In this document: piece by piece, positions 10,654 through 19,930 of the stretch
Layout: every line of letters begins with the position of its first letter
Numbering within the stretch: the first letter of the stretch is position 1
Source: Pseudocolwellia sp. AS88
GTDB lineage: Bacteria > Pseudomonadota > Gammaproteobacteria > Enterobacterales > Alteromonadaceae
DNA length: 64,000 nucleotides
Assembly: GCF_030551755.1 (NCBI RefSeq)
Contig: NZ_JAUPEC010000007.1
Span: forward strand, 121,648 to 185,647
Reading direction: 5' to 3'
Position numbers and translations under genes: made by a program
The notes under the pieces: generated by a model
The model's input: the letters and a program-made list of their open reading frames with translations, nothing else
What the model was told of the DNA's origin: nothing
Database searches by the model: none

Positions 10654-11439
10654 ATGTCTGATTATCAACTTAGATTTGGTGGTATTAACCGCTTATATGG
10701 CAACAATGGTTCTCAAATTATCAAACAATCTCATTTTTGTGTGATTGGTATTGGTGGTGTTGGCTCATGGGCTGCTGAAGCTTTAGCGCGAAATGGCGTT
10801 GGCGAGATCACCTTAATAGATTTAGATGATATTTGTATCACTAACGTAAACCGTCAAATACATGCCTTAACCAATACTGTCGGTCTAAGTAAAGTTGAAG
10901 TAATGGCTGAACGTATTAAAGAGATAAACCCTGAATGTAAAGTTCATCAGGTTGAAGACTTTATCACTCCTGATAATCTGTTTGATTTACTTCTGAGCAG
11001 TTTTGATTATGTTATTGATGCTATAGACTCCGTAAACGTTAAAACTAAGTTGATTGCTCATTGTAAGCGTAACAAACTACCTATTATTACAATTGGTGGT
11101 GCTGGTGGGCAGATTGACCCTACACGCATACAAATATGTGATTTGAGCCAAACATATCAAGATCCACTATTGGCTAAAGTTAGAAACCAGCTCCGCAGAG
11201 AACATAATTTTTCAAGAAACGTAAAGCGTAAGTTTTCAATAGATGCTGTATTCTCTACTGAACAATTGGTATACCCCGATCAAGAAGGCAATGTTTGCCA
11301 CCAAAAACCTGAACAAGATGGCGCGATGAAATTAGATTGTAGCGGTGGCTTTGGATCAACTACACATGTAACAGCAACATTTGCTTTTTTTGCTGTAAGT
11401 CGTGCAATTAGTAAATTAATTAATAAAAAATCGGTGTAA
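10654..11439 (+). CDS. tcdA: tRNA threonylcarbamoyladenosine dehydratase
   Basis: E1-like enzyme of the ThiF/MoeB superfamily that dehydrates t6A37 of tRNA to the cyclic form ct6A, using ATP. The nucleotide-binding motif VIGIGGVGSWAAEALARNGVG (about 29-49) is followed by LIDLDDICITNVNRQIHAL, both diagnostic of the TcdA (CsdL) branch. At 261 residues it is near the E. coli length of 268. In E. coli the gene lies with csdA-csdE, which supply sulfur and activate it. Here it converges on a fused CsdA-CsdE-type gene with 16 bp between the two stops, which strengthens the assignment. Confidence 0.93.
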   Translation: MSDYQLRFGGINRLYGNNGSQIIKQSHFCVIGIGGVGSWAAEALARNGVGEITLIDLDDICITNVNRQIHALTNTVGLSKVEVMAERIKEINPECKVHQVEDFITPDNLFDLLLSSFDYVIDAIDSVNVKTKLIAHCKRNKLPIITIGGAGGQIDPTRIQICDLSQTYQDPLLAKVRNQLRREHNFSRNVKRKFSIDAVFSTEQLVYPDQEGNVCHQKPEQDGAMKLDCSGGFGSTTHVTATFAFFAVSRAISKLINKKSV

Positions 11440-11455
11440 ATATAGATTGCAGCAC

Positions 11456-13150
11456 CTATTGTTCTGCAATTTCCTTTATTCTATTAACAATAGCTAGCAG
11501 TCCGTTTGCTCTAGATGGACTTAAATGTTGTATTAACCCAAGTTTTGTAAAGTATGTGTCTATATCAAAACTTAAAATATCTTCTGCTGTTTGCCCATTG
11601 TAGGCGGCTAATGTAATAGTGAGTAATCCACGAATAACCTTAGCATCGCTATCCCCTTGGAATTGGAAAATATCATTACTCTTGCTAAAAGTTATCCAAG
11701 CTTTACTTTCACAGCCTTCGATAAGATTATCATGAGTCAGTAAATCTCTTTCTAAGCGAATATGGTTCTTTCCTAACATCATTATTTCTCGATGTCGGCT
11801 GTCCCACCCCTTAAGATTAGAAAACTTATTGATCACCCATTGGTCATCTATATCAGTTTTATTATCAACCACAGAAGTTTTATCTTGAGAGAGAGAAGAA
11901 GTATTGGTTGTATTCATCGCTTTTGAGTTTTCTTCTTGACTCAATAACTGGCTTAAAACTTTAATCAATTGGTCTACTTCGTCGAACGTGTTGTATGCGC
12001 TTAACGCTACACGTATACATCCATTAACTTGTAGGTATTCCATTAAAGGCATAGCACAATGATGCCCTGCTCTAATAGCAATATTATGGGCATCTAAAAA
12101 ACTTGCTACGTCATGATTGTGATTATTTTCAATAACAAATGAGAAAAGTGGAATACTTGGAGCTTCTTCTACTAAAAATGAAATAGCCTTGATTGCTTGT
12201 AATTTCTCATAGCAATAACTCAAAAGTTTATTCTCGTAAGCGATTATTTCATTTATATCAAAGTTAGTAATAAAATCTATTGCGCTTACAAAAGCCACTA
12301 TTCCTGCAATATTAGGTGTTCCCGCTTCAAACTTGAATGGTAAAACGTTATAACTCGTTTGTGCGAAGCTCACTTTAGCGATCATCTCACCTCCACCTTG
12401 ATAAGGAGGCATTTTATTTAAATATTCTCTTTTGCCGTATAGTACTCCTACGCCTGTAGGTCCATACATTTTATGAGCTGAAAATAAGTAAAAATCGCAT
12501 TCAAGTGCCTGAACATCAACTTTCTCATGAGCGATAGCTTGTGCACCGTCAATAATACTCACAATATTATGCCGCTTACAAAGCTGCACAATTGAATTTA
12601 TAGGATTAACTTTACCAATAACATTAGAAATATGAGCAAAGCTTATGATCTTAGTTTTAGGAGTAATAAGAGACTTCAGCGCTTGAACATCAATTAGCCC
12701 CGTTTTAGTTAACGGAGCAACTTTGATAACTGCTAGCTTCTTCTCGGCAACTATTTGCCAAGGCACAATGTTCGCATGATGTTCACTTTGCGTTAAAATT
12801 ATCTCATCACCCGCATCTAAGACTAAATCTCCGAGGCTGTTTGCTAATAAGTTAATGCTTTCGGTTGTGCCTTTCGTCCAGATAATTTCTTCAAGATGTT
12901 GAGCATTAATAAATTGCTTAACAGACATTCTAGCTTTTTCGAATTTAGCAGTAGATGCAGCACTTAACTGATGAGATGCTCGATGAACATTCGCATTACT
13001 CTCTTGGTAATAAGTTTGATACTTATCAATAACACACTGAGGCTTTTGAGTAGTAGCTGCATTATCAAAATATATAAGATCAGAATGATTGAGCTTATTT
13101 TTTAATAAAGGAAATTGAGTTCTGAACTGTTCAACATTAAAGGTGTGCAT
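11456..13150 (-). CDS. Cysteine desulfurase fused to a SufE-type sulfur acceptor
   Basis: Residues 1-403 form a group II cysteine desulfurase (SufS/CsdA type): PLP lysine K227 in SAHKMYGPTG and catalytic C365 in RAGHHCAMP. A hydrophilic Ser/Asn/Asp linker (about 405-436) joins a complete SufE/CsdE domain (about 437-564) whose acceptor cysteine is C480 in EGCESKAW. The pair would mobilise sulfur from cysteine and hand it on within one chain. E. coli encodes the two as separate proteins. The facing tcdA suggests this is the CsdA-CsdE pair rather than a Suf cluster enzyme, and no other suf gene is near. The start codon is an ATG. Family calls are secure; the CsdA-versus-SufS label is inferred from context. 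Confidence 0.93.
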   Translation of the reverse strand: MHTFNVEQFRTQFPLLKNKLNHSDLIYFDNAATTQKPQCVIDKYQTYYQESNANVHRASHQLSAASTAKFEKARMSVKQFINAQHLEEIIWTKGTTESINLLANSLGDLVLDAGDEIILTQSEHHANIVPWQIVAEKKLAVIKVAPLTKTGLIDVQALKSLITPKTKIISFAHISNVIGKVNPINSIVQLCKRHNIVSIIDGAQAIAHEKVDVQALECDFYLFSAHKMYGPTGVGVLYGKREYLNKMPPYQGGGEMIAKVSFAQTSYNVLPFKFEAGTPNIAGIVAFVSAIDFITNFDINEIIAYENKLLSYCYEKLQAIKAISFLVEEAPSIPLFSFVIENNHNHDVASFLDAHNIAIRAGHHCAMPLMEYLQVNGCIRVALSAYNTFDEVDQLIKVLSQLLSQEENSKAMNTTNTSSLSQDKTSVVDNKTDIDDQWVINKFSNLKGWDSRHREIMMLGKNHIRLERDLLTHDNLIEGCESKAWITFSKSNDIFQFQGDSDAKVIRGLLTITLAAYNGQTAEDILSFDIDTYFTKLGLIQHLSPSRANGLLAIVNRIKEIAEQ

Positions 13151-13278
13151 GAAAAAGCTGACTTATTTACATAATAATCTTGCAATAATTATAACTGATA
13201 ATAGCTATAGATTTATACGTGATGTTTAAAACTAATCACTTAAGATATTTTGAAGCTCAATAAACCTTAATAGGTAAA

Positions 13279-13458
13279 ATGATGAAGTTATATTCTTGGT
13301 ACAACAATCAATCACAATACTTCCGAAATGATGAAACTTTTCAATCTACTAACACGCCTCTTCAAACACATAATGAAGTTACTCAAGAAAAACATGAGGC
13401 TATAAATAAACATAAATTTGTTACTAGCTCTGATTTCCCTGTCTATCAAAAAAACTAA
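13279..13458 (+). CDS. Possible small hydrophilic protein, 59 aa
   Basis: An open frame of 59 codons begins MMKLYSWYNNQSQYF and ends DFPVYQKN, in the 333-bp gap between the desulfurase fusion and the HExxH gene. A TAGGT stretch sits 4 bases before the first ATG. The peptide is hydrophilic with balanced charge, unlike typical chance frames in AT-rich DNA, and has no membrane segment. No family is recognised. A 61-codon frame lies opposite on the minus strand and looks like its shadow. This may still be a chance frame. Confidence 0.35.
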   Translation: MMKLYSWYNNQSQYFRNDETFQSTNTPLQTHNEVTQEKHEAINKHKFVTSSDFPVYQKN

Positions 13459-13483
13459 TAACAATAAAGAATATGGGAGAAGC

Positions 13484-15010
13484 TTAATATTCTCCATTTT
13501 TAATCTTGTTGTAGCGTATTTCTCTATTTGTATGCTCTGAATTATTTAAATTGGCATCTTTAGCTAGCTCACGTTTTAATGCTTTATTTAACCATTCCAG
13601 CCCTAAGCTTTCTTTATTATTTTTAAATAAAGTTTTTGCCACATTATAATGATAACTGGGCATTAGAAACTCATCTGGATTTTTTTTTAATAAATCCGTA
13701 TATAAAGTGATAAAACGCTCTTCATAATAGCGTAAGTTTGTTTTGCTAGCTGTCGGCATGAATGCTTGAACTTTATTTTTATCACATGTTTCAGACTTAA
13801 ATAAACCGATCAATTTACTCTTATTTGATAAGTAAAAGTTAGGCGTTCCTATTACCCACTTACCTCCATCTTTATGAATAATAGGTGTAGCCTTGTCGAT
13901 AAAACCAAACCACGGAATTTGTTTCTCAAGTAAAGCTACAACATCTTTTTTATCACCTTCATAATGAGTTTTTAATACGGCTATATTATGAGAAAATTTA
14001 GATTCTTGCGGTTTTTGACATACCTTGTGTTTAGCTGACAAGGGATACTCATCTACAAACCCTAATAAATGTGATAATTCATGAATAAATACTTGAGTGT
14101 CATCATTAGAATCTAAATACAAAATACCATTATCTACATTAGCCCCACCTTCATTTAACATAAGTCCAAGATATCGAGCATCAATTTCAGGTATAAAACT
14201 GGCCCACAAAGCTTCATCACACTTAATTGCACTGTCTTGCTCGTATTCACAGTTAAGCTGTGTTGATGAAATATAACGAGGTGTATTAAAGCAGATAAAG
14301 TTAGTTAATGGATGATCTTTAATATTTTCTACAAGCATATCGAGTTTATGTAAATTACTCAGGTTAGTTGCTAATAATTGAATACTATTACGACATTCGC
14401 CTCTGACACGAATCTTAGAATGTGTTGGATAAAACGAGTTATCATCTATTATTCCGTAACGCTTTAACTGATTTATAAGGTCTTTATTATTTGTCTGCTT
14501 GAGTAAAACTATAAGCTCATTTAATAGTATTTCATCGCCTAAAGTGACACTAATATCAACAAGCTTATGTAAAGCATCTTGTTTTGACTTTAATGGTAGT
14601 AATAGTTTTTTGGCAGCGAGTAAGTGCCCTTCTTCTATATATAAATCAATTAATTCAGTTAAAGCTTTCTTATGCTCAAGTTCAGATGCTTGCTTGTACC
14701 ATTGTGTAGCCTGAGTTATATCACCTTCAATGTGATAGATAGTTGCCAGTTTAAAAGCCGTATCTTTATCTGTTTTACCAAGTATCTTTGCGAGATAAAA
14801 CCATTCGTTGGATTCATCATCGACAGATAAGAAGCGATATTCTATAGCTTCTTCAATCTGATTTTCGATTCCAAACGAGACCTCTTCATCACTAATTGTA
14901 TTTGTTGCAATTTTATTAGCTATATATTGAGGGAAAAAAAATGAGCCTGATGGTATGGTTACCATCAGGCTCACTATTATTATTTTGAAAAGAAGTGGGA
15001 GATATTTCAA
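13484..15010 (-). CDS. Exported TPR-like protein with an HExxHxxGxxDEY metalloprotease motif
   Basis: A hydrophobic N terminus (about 8-26) suggests export or membrane anchoring. Residues about 45-185 look like TPR/Sel1 helical repeats (LATIYHIEGDITQATQWYKQASE). The later half has H310-E311-L-S-H314-LLG-F-V-D320-E-Y, a metzincin-like zinc site, with the DEY ending recalling M64-type peptidases. All six cysteines lie after residue 200, fitting a disulfide-bonded exported domain. Substrate and true function are unknown. The start is uncertain: codon 1 is TTG with a weak ribosome site, and the first ATG is codon 16, inside a terminator hairpin. It lies 27 bp after nlpI. Confidence 0.7.
   Translation of the reverse strand: MKYLPLLFKIIIVSLMVTIPSGSFFFPQYIANKIATNTISDEEVSFGIENQIEEAIEYRFLSVDDESNEWFYLAKILGKTDKDTAFKLATIYHIEGDITQATQWYKQASELEHKKALTELIDLYIEEGHLLAAKKLLLPLKSKQDALHKLVDISVTLGDEILLNELIVLLKQTNNKDLINQLKRYGIIDDNSFYPTHSKIRVRGECRNSIQLLATNLSNLHKLDMLVENIKDHPLTNFICFNTPRYISSTQLNCEYEQDSAIKCDEALWASFIPEIDARYLGLMLNEGGANVDNGILYLDSNDDTQVFIHELSHLLGFVDEYPLSAKHKVCQKPQESKFSHNIAVLKTHYEGDKKDVVALLEKQIPWFGFIDKATPIIHKDGGKWVIGTPNFYLSNKSKLIGLFKSETCDKNKVQAFMPTASKTNLRYYEERFITLYTDLLKKNPDEFLMPSYHYNVAKTLFKNNKESLGLEWLNKALKRELAKDANLNNSEHTNREIRYNKIKNGEY
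14934..14973 (-). terminator. Strong intrinsic terminator inside the HExxH gene start
   Basis: Arms 14960-14973 and 14942-14955 are perfect 14-bp reverse complements with a 4-base loop, followed on the minus strand by eight T. It lies 64 bp downstream of the nlpI stop, where an nlpI terminator would be expected, yet it falls in codons 13-26 of the 508-residue open frame. Confidence 0.88.
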
Positions 15011-15037
15011 TTGCTTAACAAAAATCAGGTGCGCTAT

Positions 15038-15934
15038 TTAATAAAGCGCAGTTTCTAATTTATCTTTTCGCATTAAATCTAATTCTAATCTCGCATATCT
15101 ATGCTCAACAAATTCAAATACGTTAGTACTTAAAGCTAACTTGAAAAAGTTTGCAGCTGAAGCAGGTTGACCATTTAGTTGACTATATTTACCTAAGTAA
15201 AAATAGGCTTCGCACAATCTATCGCTTAACTCTTTGTTGGTAGTAATATTATTAGTCAAATTTTCAATAAACTCACCTTGAGATAACTTGCCTAAATATA
15301 AATCAATAATACTTTTGGCCCAAGTGTTATCCGCAACTCCAGATGAACGCTCAAGTAAATCTTTTGCAGCTTGTTCTGGATTAATTTCATATTCAGCTAA
15401 ATAAAGCCAAAGTACGCGGTAGGGATCATCTGATTGTCCATGATGAAAAGTTTCAAAGTCGTCTCTAGCCAAAATAGGTCTGCCACCATAATAAAGAGCA
15501 ATACCTCTATTTAAATAAGCGTATTCATGATCAGGCTGTAAATCTATAGCCGAATCAAAAGAATCGTATGCTTGGTTAAACTCTTGTAGCTGAGTATATT
15601 GAATACCAATAAAGTTATAAGCATCAACTAAGTCGGGTTTTAATTTTAAAGCACGATTAAAGTCTAAGCGTGCTAAAGATCGCAAGCCTACACTGTCGTA
15701 AATAACACCGCGATCATAGAATAATTGGGCGCGTTGCTCATCTGTAATCTCTGCTCTAAGAATAATGTCACTTAGACGTAAGATGGCAATTTCACTTTTA
15801 TAATTAACTGTAGCAGGCTCAGCAATAATTAGTTGTCCAATTGAACTACTTTCCGTTTTATTTCCATTAAGACTTGTACAACCTTGTACACATAAAACAA
15901 AACTAATAATTAACAATTTACTTTTTAGTAGCAC
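15038..15934 (-). CDS. nlpI: TPR lipoprotein NlpI
   Basis: Outer-membrane lipoprotein that in E. coli is an adaptor for the protease Prc and scaffolds peptidoglycan hydrolases. After a signal peptide ending FVLCVQGC, where the cysteine is the lipidation site, TPR motifs follow with close NlpI matches such as YDRGVIYDSVGLRSLARLDFNRAL, YLNRGIALYYGGRPILARDD and FVEHRYARLEL. I chose the GTG at 15934 (298 residues, E. coli 294), which has AGGAA 8 bases upstream; the open frame reaches a TTG seven codons earlier. It lies downstream of pnp, as in E. coli. Confidence 0.93.
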   Translation of the reverse strand: MLLKSKLLIISFVLCVQGCTSLNGNKTESSSIGQLIIAEPATVNYKSEIAILRLSDIILRAEITDEQRAQLFYDRGVIYDSVGLRSLARLDFNRALKLKPDLVDAYNFIGIQYTQLQEFNQAYDSFDSAIDLQPDHEYAYLNRGIALYYGGRPILARDDFETFHHGQSDDPYRVLWLYLAEYEINPEQAAKDLLERSSGVADNTWAKSIIDLYLGKLSQGEFIENLTNNITTNKELSDRLCEAYFYLGKYSQLNGQPASAANFFKLALSTNVFEFVEHRYARLELDLMRKDKLETALY

Positions 15935-15970
15935 AGCAATATTCCTATAATACAATTGTGATCAGTATAT

Positions 15971-16000
15971 AAAAAAGGGAGCCTATTGGCTCCCTTTTTT
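15971..16000 (-). terminator. Intrinsic terminator between pnp and nlpI
   Basis: A perfect stem of 13 bp (A6GGGAGCC paired with GGCTCCCT6) around a TATT loop, with T-runs on both strands. On the minus strand it lies 30 bp after the pnp stop, so it would end or reduce transcription into nlpI. Confidence 0.88.
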
Positions 16001-16029
16001 GTTATTTGCTCATTAATTCTTACAAATAA

Positions 16030-18147
16030 TTATTCTGCAGCAGGTGCTTCAGTAGTTGCTGGTTTTTCAGCAGCTTCTTTAATACTTAAACGTACACGGC
16101 CTTGACGGTCAACTTCAAGTACTTTAACAGTAACTTCTTGTCCTTCAGTTAGCACGTCAGTTACAGCATTTACACGTTCTTCAGAAATTTGTGAAATGTG
16201 AACTAAACCATCTTTACCAGGTAATACATTAACAAAAGCACCGAAATCAACGATACGTACAACTTTACCTTGGTAAATAGTACCTACTTCAATTTCTGCA
16301 GTTAATGCTTTAATACGGTTAATAGCATCTTCAGCTTGCTCGCTAGAAGTTGCTGCAATTTTAACTGTACCATCATCTTCAATTTCGATAGTTGTGCCAG
16401 TTTCTTCAGTAAGTTGACGAATAGTTGCGCCACCTTTACCAATAACGTCACGAATTTTATCAGTATTGATTTTTAATTTGTGGATACGAGGTGCAAATTG
16501 TGAAATTTCTTCACGAGCACCAGCAATTGCATCATCCATTACACTTAAGATATGAATACGAGCGCCCTTCGCTTGGTTAAGCGCAGTTTGCATAATATCT
16601 TGAGTAATACCTTCAATCTTAATGTCCATTTGAAGTGCTGTGATACCATTTTTAGTACCCGCAACTTTAAAGTCCATATCGCCTAAGTGATCTTCATCAC
16701 CTAAGATATCAGAAAGAACAACGTGGCTATCACCTTCTTTAACTAGACCCATAGCAATACCCGCTACAGAGTCTTTAATTGGAACACCAGCATCCATAAG
16801 TGCTAATGAAGTACCACAAACTGAAGCCATTGAAGATGAACCGTTCGATTCTGTAATTTCAGAAACAACACGTACTGCGTACGGGAATTCATCCATAGTT
16901 GGCATAACAGCTAACATACCGCGTTTAGCTAAACGACCATGACCAATTTCACGACGCTTTGGAGAACCAACAAAACCAGTCTCGCCTACTGAGTAAGGAG
17001 GGAAGTTATAATGCAACATAAAGTTGTCAGTTTTCTCACCTAAAATAGTTTCAACACGTTGTGCGTCACGTGCTGTACCTAAAGTAGCCGTTACTAATGC
17101 TTGAGTTTCACCACGTGTAAATACTGCAGAACCATGAGTTCTTGGTAATACACCTGTCATAACATCAAGAGCACGGATCATTTCAGGATCACGACCATCA
17201 ATACGAGGATGACCTTGAGTGATACGACCACGAACAACAGTTTTTTCTAAATCGTGGAATAAGTCTTTAGCTTCTTGAACGTTAAGTTCAGCATCTTCAG
17301 CTTCTAACTGTGCAATTACTGCATTTCTGATTTCAGCAACTTTTTCATAACGAACTGCTTTTTCAGTAATTTGGTAAGCTTCATCAACTTGCGCTGTAGC
17401 AAGTTCAGCTATTTTAGCTGTTAATGGAGCGTTTTTAACAGGAGCAACCCAGTTCCAAGAAGGAGTGTTTACTTCAGCAGCAAATTCTTTAATTGCATTA
17501 ATAGCAGTTTGAGATTGCTCATGGCCGTACATTACAGCACCTAACATAACATCTTCAGATAAAACGTCAGCTTCTGATTCAACCATAAGTACAGCTGCTT
17601 CAGTACCAGCAACAACTAAGTCTAGCTTGCTAGTTTCTAATTCAGATTGTAATGGGTTAAGAATGTATTTACCGTCTGTGTAACCAACGCGTGCTGCGCC
17701 AACTGGACCATTAAAAGGAGTACCTGAAATAGCTAATGCTGCAGAAGTACCTAATAATGAAATAATGTCTGGTGCAATTTCAGGGTTAGCTGAAACAACA
17801 GTAATAATAACTTGAACTTCGTTAGTGAAACCTTCAGGGAATAACGGACGAATTGGACGGTCAATTAAACGACAGATTAATGTTTCTTCTTCAGAAGGAC
17901 GGCCTTCACGTTTGAAGAAACCACCAGGGATTTTACCTGCTGCATATGTTTTTTCTTGGTAGTTAACCGTTAAAGGGAAAAAGTCTTGCCCTTCTTTAGC
18001 TTCTTTTTTAGCAACAACAGAAACTAATACACATGTATCGTCCATGCTTGCCATAACAGCAGCAGTTGCTTGACGAGCGATTGCGCCCGTTTCTAAAGTT
18101 ACGGTATGTTGACCGTATTGAAAAGTTTTTGTAACAGTATTGAACAT
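16030..18147 (-). CDS. pnp: Polynucleotide phosphorylase
   Basis: Phosphorolytic 3'-5' exoribonuclease and degradosome partner. Its 705 residues (711 in E. coli) show the start [21 protein letters not shown], two RNase PH-like domains separated by a helical domain, then a KH domain (about 550-610, [20 protein letters not shown]) and an S1 domain (about 620-690, [18 protein letters not shown]). [14 protein letters not shown] is the usual first-core motif. It lies upstream of nlpI but is separated from rpsO by two unrelated genes. Confidence 0.98.
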   Translation of the reverse strand: MFNTVTKTFQYGQHTVTLETGAIARQATAAVMASMDDTCVLVSVVAKKEAKEGQDFFPLTVNYQEKTYAAGKIPGGFFKREGRPSEEETLICRLIDRPIRPLFPEGFTNEVQVIITVVSANPEIAPDIISLLGTSAALAISGTPFNGPVGAARVGYTDGKYILNPLQSELETSKLDLVVAGTEAAVLMVESEADVLSEDVMLGAVMYGHEQSQTAINAIKEFAAEVNTPSWNWVAPVKNAPLTAKIAELATAQVDEAYQITEKAVRYEKVAEIRNAVIAQLEAEDAELNVQEAKDLFHDLEKTVVRGRITQGHPRIDGRDPEMIRALDVMTGVLPRTHGSAVFTRGETQALVTATLGTARDAQRVETILGEKTDNFMLHYNFPPYSVGETGFVGSPKRREIGHGRLAKRGMLAVMPTMDEFPYAVRVVSEITESNGSSSMASVCGTSLALMDAGVPIKDSVAGIAMGLVKEGDSHVVLSDILGDEDHLGDMDFKVAGTKNGITALQMDIKIEGITQDIMQTALNQAKGARIHILSVMDDAIAGAREEISQFAPRIHKLKINTDKIRDVIGKGGATIRQLTEETGTTIEIEDDGTVKIAATSSEQAEDAINRIKALTAEIEVGTIYQGKVVRIVDFGAFVNVLPGKDGLVHISQISEERVNAVTDVLTEGQEVTVKVLEVDRQGRVRLSIKEAAEKPATTEAPAAE

Positions 18148-18469
18148 ATGTTCATTCCTTATTTTTTCGGATTATCTCCAATCTGTACAATTATTTATTC
18201 ACTTATGATAAAAAAGCATAACTTTTTAACGTTTTTTTAAGCTGAACAAAAAATTATACAGTTTGGATAATTTTATAATTAATAACAGATATTTGCTGAA
18301 CCACAAATATTCGCTGGCACATTATACTAACTACCCACACTATTTCCACCTACAAAGTGCAATACTTAGGGTAAAAGCTTAATAATTTATGTAATAAACT
18401 TTATTGCATTATTTTTTATTCGAATCACTTGGTATAATTTAGTTCATTTTTAATAAAAAGTTTAATTAT
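18148..18469. promoter_or_regulatory. Divergent pnp / carboxylesterase control region
   Basis: A 322-bp AT-rich gap holding the pnp leader on the minus strand and the esterase promoter on the plus strand. TGGTATAAT at 18430-18438 is a good extended -10 for the esterase, giving a leader of about 25 bases. I could not identify a clear RNase III-type stem in the pnp leader by eye. Confidence 0.5.
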
Positions 18470-19141
18470 ATGACAACAACTTCATTAGAAAGAATAACCG
18501 TTGAGCCACAGTCAACAGCAAAGGCATGCGTTATATGGTTACATGGCTTAGGCGATTCAGGCGCTGGTTTTGCACCTATAGTACCCGCATTAAAGCTACC
18601 TTCAGATCATAATATCCGTTTTATCTTTCCTCATGCGCCTGATAGAGCAGTCACGATTAACCAAGGTTATGTGATGAAAGCTTGGTATGATATTAAATCA
18701 ATGGATTTACACAATAGAGCCGATATGGCTGGTGTATTAGAGTCTGAAGCTTCTATCCATCAATTAATTGAAGAACAAATACACTCAGGTATCCCAGCTG
18801 AAAAAATCATACTTGCTGGATTTAGCCAAGGTGGTGTAGTGAGTTTATTTACAGGGTTAAGATTCCCTCAAAAACTTGCAGGAATTATGGCTCTCTCTTG
18901 TTATTTACCTAATGCAGATAAATTACCTGAAAACCTTAATGAAGCGAATAAAACGACAAGCATATTACAAAATCATGGCGAACAAGATGAAGTGGTATTA
19001 ATGTCAGCAGGTAAAATGGCTAATAAACTTTTAGTTGAACAAAACTATAATGTTGAATGGAAAACTTACAATATGCCACACAGTGTATTACCAGAGCAGA
19101 TAGATGATATTTCGCTATGGATTCAAAAACAATTAGCGTAG
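18470..19141 (+). CDS. Alpha/beta-hydrolase carboxylesterase (phospholipase/carboxylesterase family)
   Basis: A 223-residue alpha/beta hydrolase of the bacterial EstB / acyl-protein-thioesterase type. The LHGLGDSGAGFAPIVPAL oxyanion segment lies near residue 24, the nucleophile elbow is GFSQGG (about 120), the acid is likely D in EQDEVV and the histidine is in MPHSVLPEQI. It has no signal peptide, so it should be cytosolic. Its natural substrate is not clear from sequence. It has its own promoter and a following terminator and interrupts the usual rpsO-pnp neighbourhood. Confidence 0.9.
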   Translation: MTTTSLERITVEPQSTAKACVIWLHGLGDSGAGFAPIVPALKLPSDHNIRFIFPHAPDRAVTINQGYVMKAWYDIKSMDLHNRADMAGVLESEASIHQLIEEQIHSGIPAEKIILAGFSQGGVVSLFTGLRFPQKLAGIMALSCYLPNADKLPENLNEANKTTSILQNHGEQDEVVLMSAGKMANKLLVEQNYNVEWKTYNMPHSVLPEQIDDISLWIQKQLA

Positions 19142-19204
19142 CTATTAGCTAACCTCCCTGACTTTTGAATAAAAAAGAGTTAACCCAAAGGATTAGTTAT
19201 AAAA

Positions 19205-19234
19205 GAACGAACAGATTAATTATCTGTTCGTTTT
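19205..19234 (+). terminator. Terminator after the carboxylesterase gene
   Basis: Arms CGAACAGAT (19208-19216) and ATCTGTTCG (19222-19230) form a 9-bp stem with flanking A-T pairs, ending in TTTTATA. It lies 60 bp after the stop codon. Confidence 0.7.
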
Positions 19235-19292
19235 ATATTACTTATGGAAAGCTATATAAACATCAACTTTTCCCAGCTTTCAGAAACACTAA

Positions 19293-19817
19293 CTAAGAGT
19301 GAGTTAGTGCTTTTCTTTTACCAATTGCGATAGGCGTTATTGTCTCTTCTAGTTTCTTTTCCCAACCTAATAAAAAGTAAACTTCTGCAAGTAAAAATAA
19401 TGGTCCAATAAGAAACTGACCTAAATCATCAACAAATGCAGGTTTAGCTTTTTCGTAATAATGCCCAATAAATTGAAATACCCAACCAATAATGAAGACA
19501 ATAATGGCTATGTATAACGCGGACGGATGAGTAGTTACAAAGCTCACTAAATATAAGTTAACCGCTACGTACACCGTCATCCCTATCGCCAACTTAATAT
19601 GCAGCATAAAATAATAAATAAGAGCACAAGTAAAAAATACATATGCCGGAGTTAAGAAAATACTCATATTAGAAAGCTCAATATGAAATACATTTAAGCT
19701 TAATAATAAAGTTACTGCCCATATGATTAAAGGAATTCCTATAAAATGAGTCACAATATTAGTTTTATTGAAATGTACACTTTTATACTGAGCTAATACT
19801 TCTGTAATACTTTTCAT
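19293..19817 (-). CDS. DUF962 (Mpo1-like) membrane protein
   Basis: A 174-residue protein with four hydrophobic segments. The N-terminal HFNKTNIVTHFIGIPLIIWAV and the later WVFQFIGHYYEKAKPAFVDDLGQFLIGPLFLLAE, with conserved histidines, are typical of DUF962/YGL010w. The yeast member Mpo1 is an iron-dependent dioxygenase in fatty-acid alpha-oxidation; the bacterial role is not established. I chose the ATG at 19817 with an AAGGTG site upstream; the frame could extend 13 codons. It lies downstream of rpsO, beyond the rpsO terminator. Confidence 0.85.
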   Translation of the reverse strand: MKSITEVLAQYKSVHFNKTNIVTHFIGIPLIIWAVTLLLSLNVFHIELSNMSIFLTPAYVFFTCALIYYFMLHIKLAIGMTVYVAVNLYLVSFVTTHPSALYIAIIVFIIGWVFQFIGHYYEKAKPAFVDDLGQFLIGPLFLLAEVYFLLGWEKKLEETITPIAIGKRKALTHS

Positions 19818-19901
19818 AACCGCACCTTTATATTTTATTTTTATACAATTTATCACGATCGTAATATTTATAACAAGATCTGGTTAGACCAGGAAATTTT
19901 A

Positions 19902-19930
19902 AACAAAAAAAAGGAGCCATAAGGCTCCTC
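19902..19930 (-). terminator. Intrinsic terminator after rpsO
   Basis: AGGAGCC (19912-19918) pairs with GGCTCCT (19923-19929) across a 4-base loop, followed on the minus strand by a long T-run. It starts about 20 bp after the rpsO stop and separates rpsO from the DUF962 gene. Confidence 0.88.

Noticed and set aside
13312..13497. 61-codon hydrophobic frame on the minus strand after the HExxH gene
   Set aside because: It is antisense to the more protein-like plus-strand frame, has an odd Leu/Ile/Phe composition of reverse AT-rich DNA and no ribosome site beyond the overlap.
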